Shown here piece by piece: positions 5,450 to 7,397 of a stretch of DNA of 7,397 nucleotides. Made by a program: the position numbers and the translations under genes. The stretch spans positions 1 through 7,397 of the forward strand of contig CALDFS010000246.1 in assembly GCA_937942105.1 (NCBI GenBank), written 5' to 3'. This DNA comes from an uncultured Ruminococcus sp. (GTDB lineage Bacteria; Bacillota; Clostridia; Oscillospirales; Ruminococcaceae). The notes below the pieces were generated by a model that saw only the letters and a list, made by a program, of their open reading frames with translations, did no database searches and had not been told where the DNA came from. Numbering within the stretch: the first letter of the stretch is position 1; each line of letters starts with the position of its first letter.

Positions 5450-6280
5450 ATGAAAAGATTATTAGCAGTATTGCTTTGTGCCGTTATGGTGCTTTCACTG
5501 GCAGCCTGCGGCGACAATGCTAACGACGACACCCCGGCGACCGAAGCTACCGAGCCTGTAGTGACCGAAGCAACAGAGCCTGTAACAGAAGCCACCACCG
5601 AGGCTACTACTACCGAAGCCACCACTGAGGCTACAACCGAGCCTGAACCCGAACCGGAGCCGGAGCCTAAGCCGGTTTACGTCGCGGATATGTTCACCGC
5701 CATCCCTGTAACAGCAGATAACTTCGGAAGAGGTCAGGTTTCCAACAACCTTATCGAATCTACAGACCCTGCTTTGACATGGACTGAGGGCAACGGCGTA
5801 ACCATAGTTGGTGCAACCCTTGTTTCCTTCAAGCTTCCCGAGGGCGTTACAATGGGCAATACCATCTGCGTTCACATCAAGGGCGAATCAGTAGGCAACT
5901 TCAGAACATGGCTTATTGACGATGCAGAGGTAACTTCATCCGAGCAGCACAACATGGAAGTTGACTATGGCTTCTTCGGCGGCGAGTTCGACGAGATCAT
6001 CGAGTACACCGTTCAGTATGTTGACAACACCATCACCGACGACACTGCTACCCAGTTCGCTTTCAAGGCATCATCCTGGAACACCACTCTTGAAGGTCTT
6101 ACCATCACCGAGGTCGGCGTTTACAATGGCACTTTGGAAGATTACAAGGCAGCTACAGCAGACGCTGTTCCCGCCGAGGGCGAAGATGCTTCCGCAGAAG
6201 GCGAAGTAACCACCGCACCTGAGGGTGAAGACGCTCCCGCTGAGGACGGAGAAGATTCCGCCGAGGGCGACGCTGAATAA
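5450..6280 (+). CDS. Unrecognised surface lipoprotein: Thr/Glu-rich linker, beta-rich domain, acidic tail
   Basis: I do not recognise a family for this 276-residue lipoprotein. The signal peptide MKRLLAVLLCAVMVLSLAAC has a clean LAAC lipobox with Cys20. Residues 30-63 are a linker of TEAT/TEP repeats, and 64-75 are alternating Glu-Pro ending in KP. Such linkers hold a domain away from the membrane or through the wall. Residues 76-230 look like one beta-rich domain, with strands such as TICVHIKGE (138-146), FRTWLIDD (151-158), IEYTVQYV (184-191), TQFAFKASSW (201-210) and LTITEVGVY (217-225). The pattern recalls galactose-binding-like or carbohydrate-binding sandwiches, which is inference only. 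Residues 241-276 form an acidic tail of AEGEDA-like repeats. No catalytic motif is visible. It has its own promoter and a hairpin after it. Its place behind a surface glycosidase operon suggests, weakly, a polysaccharide-binding role. Confidence 0.8.
   Translation: MKRLLAVLLCAVMVLSLAACGDNANDDTPATEATEPVVTEATEPVTEATTEATTTEATTEATTEPEPEPEPEPKPVYVADMFTAIPVTADNFGRGQVSNNLIESTDPALTWTEGNGVTIVGATLVSFKLPEGVTMGNTICVHIKGESVGNFRTWLIDDAEVTSSEQHNMEVDYGFFGGEFDEIIEYTVQYVDNTITDDTATQFAFKASSWNTTLEGLTITEVGVYNGTLEDYKAATADAVPAEGEDASAEGEVTTAPEGEDAPAEDGEDSAEGDAE
5540..5674 (+). repeat. Tandem TEAT / EP-coding repeat tract
   Basis: The tract encodes residues 31-75 of the lipoprotein: degenerate four-residue TEAT and TEP units, then five Glu-Pro pairs. 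Codons vary between units (ACC, ACT, ACA; GAA, GAG), so the repeat is kept at protein level and not as identical DNA. Repeat number could still vary between strains. Confidence 0.75.
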
Positions 6281-6307
6281 CAACATCATCACTTTTTTGA
6301 GCTCATT

Positions 6308-6342
6308 GCAAAGCGCGTCGGGTATCTCCGGCGCGTCTTTGC
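6308..6342 (+). terminator. Strong GC-rich hairpin after the lipoprotein gene, without a T-run
   Basis: GCAAAG (6308-6313) pairs with CTTTGC (6337-6342). After a one-base bulge at T6336, CGCGTCGG (6314-6321) pairs with CCGGCGCG (6328-6335), with one U-G pair. The loop is GTATCT. The stem has 14 pairs, but the following bases (TTATAAAATGTCG) lack a proper T-run. It ends 22 bases before the metK promoter. It is probably a terminator or 3'-end stabiliser for the lipoprotein transcript, but less certain than the other terminators here. Confidence 0.5.
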
Positions 6343-6364
6343 TTATAAAATGTCGTAAAATATA

Positions 6365-6393
6365 TTGACAAACATATAGCAATGTTGTATAAT
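6365..6393 (+). promoter_or_regulatory. Perfect-consensus sigma-A promoter of metK
   Basis: TTGACA (6365-6370) and TATAAT (6388-6393) are both perfect matches with a 17-base spacer. Transcription should start near 6400, about 10 bases before the SAM riboswitch. Such a strong promoter fits a gene whose output is limited by the riboswitch and not by initiation. Confidence 0.92.
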
Positions 6394-6409
6394 GTAAAAA
6401 ACAAAATAC

Positions 6410-6501
6410 CCTTATCAAGAGCGGCGGAGGAATCTGGTCCTGTGAAGCCCGGCAACCTGTTTTCAAGGTGCTAAATCCAGCGGTTTAACCGAAAGATGAG
6501 G
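6410..6501 (+). promoter_or_regulatory. SAM-I riboswitch (S-box) aptamer
   Basis: The aptamer binds S-adenosylmethionine, the product of the downstream enzyme. Stem P1 pairs CTTATC (6411-6416) with GATGAG (6495-6500), with C6410-G6501 as an extra outer pair. Conserved S-box segments follow in order: CTTATCAAGAG, CGGCGGAGG, CTGTGAAGCCCGGCAACC, AAGGTGCTAAATCC and CCGAAAGATGAGG. A terminator lies 22 bases downstream. High SAM should stabilise P1, allow the terminator to form and stop metK transcription, which is the known S-box mechanism. A possible antiterminator pairs bases 6496-6503 with 6517-6524 imperfectly. Confidence 0.97.
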
Positions 6502-6522
6502 AACATATTCAGTTGTTTTGTC

Positions 6523-6551
6523 ATGCGCTCGGTGCTCCGGGCGCATTTTTT
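6523..6551 (+). terminator. Intrinsic terminator of the SAM riboswitch expression platform
   Basis: TGCGCTCGG (6524-6532) pairs with CCGGGCGCA (6537-6545) around the loop TGCT, with one U-G pair, and is followed by six Ts (6546-6551). It lies between the SAM aptamer and metK, as expected for SAM-dependent premature termination. Confidence 0.93.
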
Positions 6552-6583
6552 CTTGATTCGGGATTTGATTCTACCCCCACATG

Positions 6584-6589
6584 AAAGGA
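6584..6589 (+). promoter_or_regulatory. Probable metK ribosome binding site with long spacing
   Basis: AAAGGA lies 13 bases before the metK ATG at 6603, longer than the 4-8 bases of the other genes here. The ATGs at 6581 and 6590 are out of frame, and the protein begins in the usual MetK way (KSLFTSESVTEGHPDK). The ATG at 6603 therefore stands. Confidence 0.6.
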
Positions 6590-6602
6590 ATGTCAATAAA
6601 AA

Positions 6603-7397
6603 ATGAAAAGCTTGTTTACATCAGAATCGGTGACTGAGGGTCACCCCGATAAAATATGCGACCAGATTTCGGACGCTGTTTTGGATGAATGCCTGCGGCA
6701 GGACCCCATGTCCCGCGTGGCGTGTGAGACTACATGTACCACCGGGCTTATCCTCTGCCTTGGAGAGATAACGACCAAGGCATCATTGGATATAGCCGGA
6801 ATAGTGCGCGGAGTTGTAAAGGATATCGGCTATGACAGAGCAAAGTACGGCTTTGACTGCGAAACCTGCTCTGTGTTGACATCTATCCATCAGCAGTCGC
6901 CGGATATCGCCATGGGTGTTGATAACTCGCTTGAAGGCAGGAGAGATAATACTTTCGGCACCGGTGCGGGTAGGGGCGATAACGCTTTCGACACCGGCGC
7001 GGGCGATCAGGGAATGATGTTTGGCTACGCCTGCAACGAAACTCCTACCCTTATGCCTATGCCTATTTACTACGCCCACAAGCTTGCAAAGAAGCTCTCG
7101 GAGCTTCGCAAGAGCGGAGAGCTTTCCTATCTTCGCCCCGACGGCAAAAGTCAGGTAACGGTTGAGTATGAGGACGGCAAGCCGGTGCGCGTGGATACAG
7201 TTGTAATCTCCACTCAGCACGACGCGGCGGTATCGCAGGAGACTATCAGGCAGGACATCATCGAAAGGTGCATCAAGGCGGTGATACCCGCAGAGCTTCT
7301 GGATGATAATACCGTCTACTACGTCAATCCGACCGGAAGGTTTGTTGTCGGCGGTCCTGCCGGCGACTGCGGTCTTACCGGCAGAAAGATAATAGTA
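6603..7397 (+). CDS. metK: S-adenosylmethionine synthetase (3'-truncated by window edge)
   Basis: The enzyme makes S-adenosylmethionine from methionine and ATP in the cytoplasm. The first 265 residues are present; the family is usually about 380-400, so roughly a third lies beyond the window. Visible landmarks are FTSESVTEGHPDK (5-17) with His14 and Asp16, VACETTCTTG (39-48) with Glu42, GAGDQGMMFGYACNET (132-147), and GGPAGDCGLTGRKI near the end, all classical MetK motifs. A diverged tandem repeat precedes GAGDQG. Residues 115-123 (DNTFGTGAG) resemble 126-134 (DNAFDTGAG), which lengthens the segment corresponding to the mobile active-site loop. The gene sits behind a perfect promoter, a SAM-I riboswitch and a terminator, so feedback repression by its own product is expected. 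The identification is certain. Confidence 0.97.
   Translation, partial: MKSLFTSESVTEGHPDKICDQISDAVLDECLRQDPMSRVACETTCTTGLILCLGEITTKASLDIAGIVRGVVKDIGYDRAKYGFDCETCSVLTSIHQQSPDIAMGVDNSLEGRRDNTFGTGAGRGDNAFDTGAGDQGMMFGYACNETPTLMPMPIYYAHKLAKKLSELRKSGELSYLRPDGKSQVTVEYEDGKPVRVDTVVISTQHDAAVSQETIRQDIIERCIKAVIPAELLDDNTVYYVNPTGRFVVGGPAGDCGLTGRKIIV
6945..7010 (+). repeat. Diverged 33-base tandem duplication inside metK
   Basis: Two adjacent 33-base units (6945-6977 and 6978-7010) stay in frame. Their first nine codons match at 22 of 27 bases; the last two codons differ. Several differences are synonymous (GGT/GGC, AAT/AAC), so the duplication is not recent. Confidence 0.7.

Noticed and set aside
5540..5674. 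Possible CRISPR or minisatellite array
   Set aside because: Units are about 12 bases, degenerate and in frame with a protein linker. There are no spacers.
5495..5875. 126-codon minus-strand frame rich in Gly, Leu and Arg
   Set aside because: It is the complement of the TEAT/EP repeat codons of the lipoprotein, and the composition explains it.
6071..6466. 131-codon minus-strand frame across the lipoprotein end and the SAM riboswitch
   Set aside because: It crosses a strong hairpin, a perfect promoter and the aptamer on the other strand, and shows no recognisable protein features.
6783..7220. 145-codon open frame on the minus strand
   Set aside because: It lies wholly antisense to metK, which has all conserved motifs in the + frame.
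1..7397. Defence, phage or mobile-element system
   Set aside because: No transposase, integrase, toxin, nuclease or terminal repeats were found. Every gene is on one strand with normal housekeeping or carbohydrate functions.

Overview
All recognisable genes lie on the + strand. They suggest a Gram-positive anaerobe of the Clostridia, most like a Ruminococcus-type Oscillospiraceae member from a gut or rumen. This is inferred from several features: an FMN riboswitch on a riboflavin ECF-transporter gene, a SAM-I (S-box) riboswitch on metK, strong GGAGG-type ribosome binding sites, a clostridial CD1247-type zinc-ribbon protein next to efp, and lipoproteins with Thr/Glu-rich linkers. No rRNA, phage, insertion-sequence or CRISPR signal was seen.

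Layout. (1) 2-704: the 3' end of efp (elongation factor P) and a small acidic, cysteine-rich zinc-ribbon protein, spaced like one transcript. (2) 732-1625: an FMN riboswitch, an intrinsic terminator, ribU and a terminator. This is a self-contained riboflavin-uptake unit. (3) 1637-5268: a consensus-like promoter carrying a dyad in its spacer, then a two-gene operon. Its genes are a surface lipoprotein of glycoside hydrolase family 30 (endo-beta-1,6-galactanase-like, with a C-terminal discoidin/CBM32-like domain) and a cytoplasmic GH13 enzyme. (4) 5348-6342: an extended -10 promoter, an unrecognised lipoprotein with a Thr/Glu and Glu-Pro linker, a beta-rich domain and an acidic tail, and then a strong hairpin. 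(5) 6365-7397: a perfect-consensus promoter, a SAM-I riboswitch, a terminator and the first 265 codons of metK, which run off the window.

How the parts work together. The window joins core functions (translation factor, vitamin uptake, SAM synthesis) to a small carbohydrate locus. The GH30 lipoprotein would cut beta-1,6-linked galactan side chains (arabinogalactan type) at the cell surface. The GH13 enzyme would act inside the cell on an alpha-linked sugar that I cannot identify. The second lipoprotein may be a surface binding protein, but its sequence does not prove it. Riboflavin uptake and SAM synthesis both appear to be switched off by their end products through transcription termination.

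Most unusual points: a 31-residue stretch made only of Asp, Glu, Cys and Gly in the zinc-ribbon protein; a diverged tandem duplication in MetK next to the GAGDQG motif; and a dyad filling the promoter spacer of the glycosidase operon. No clearly new multi-gene system was found.
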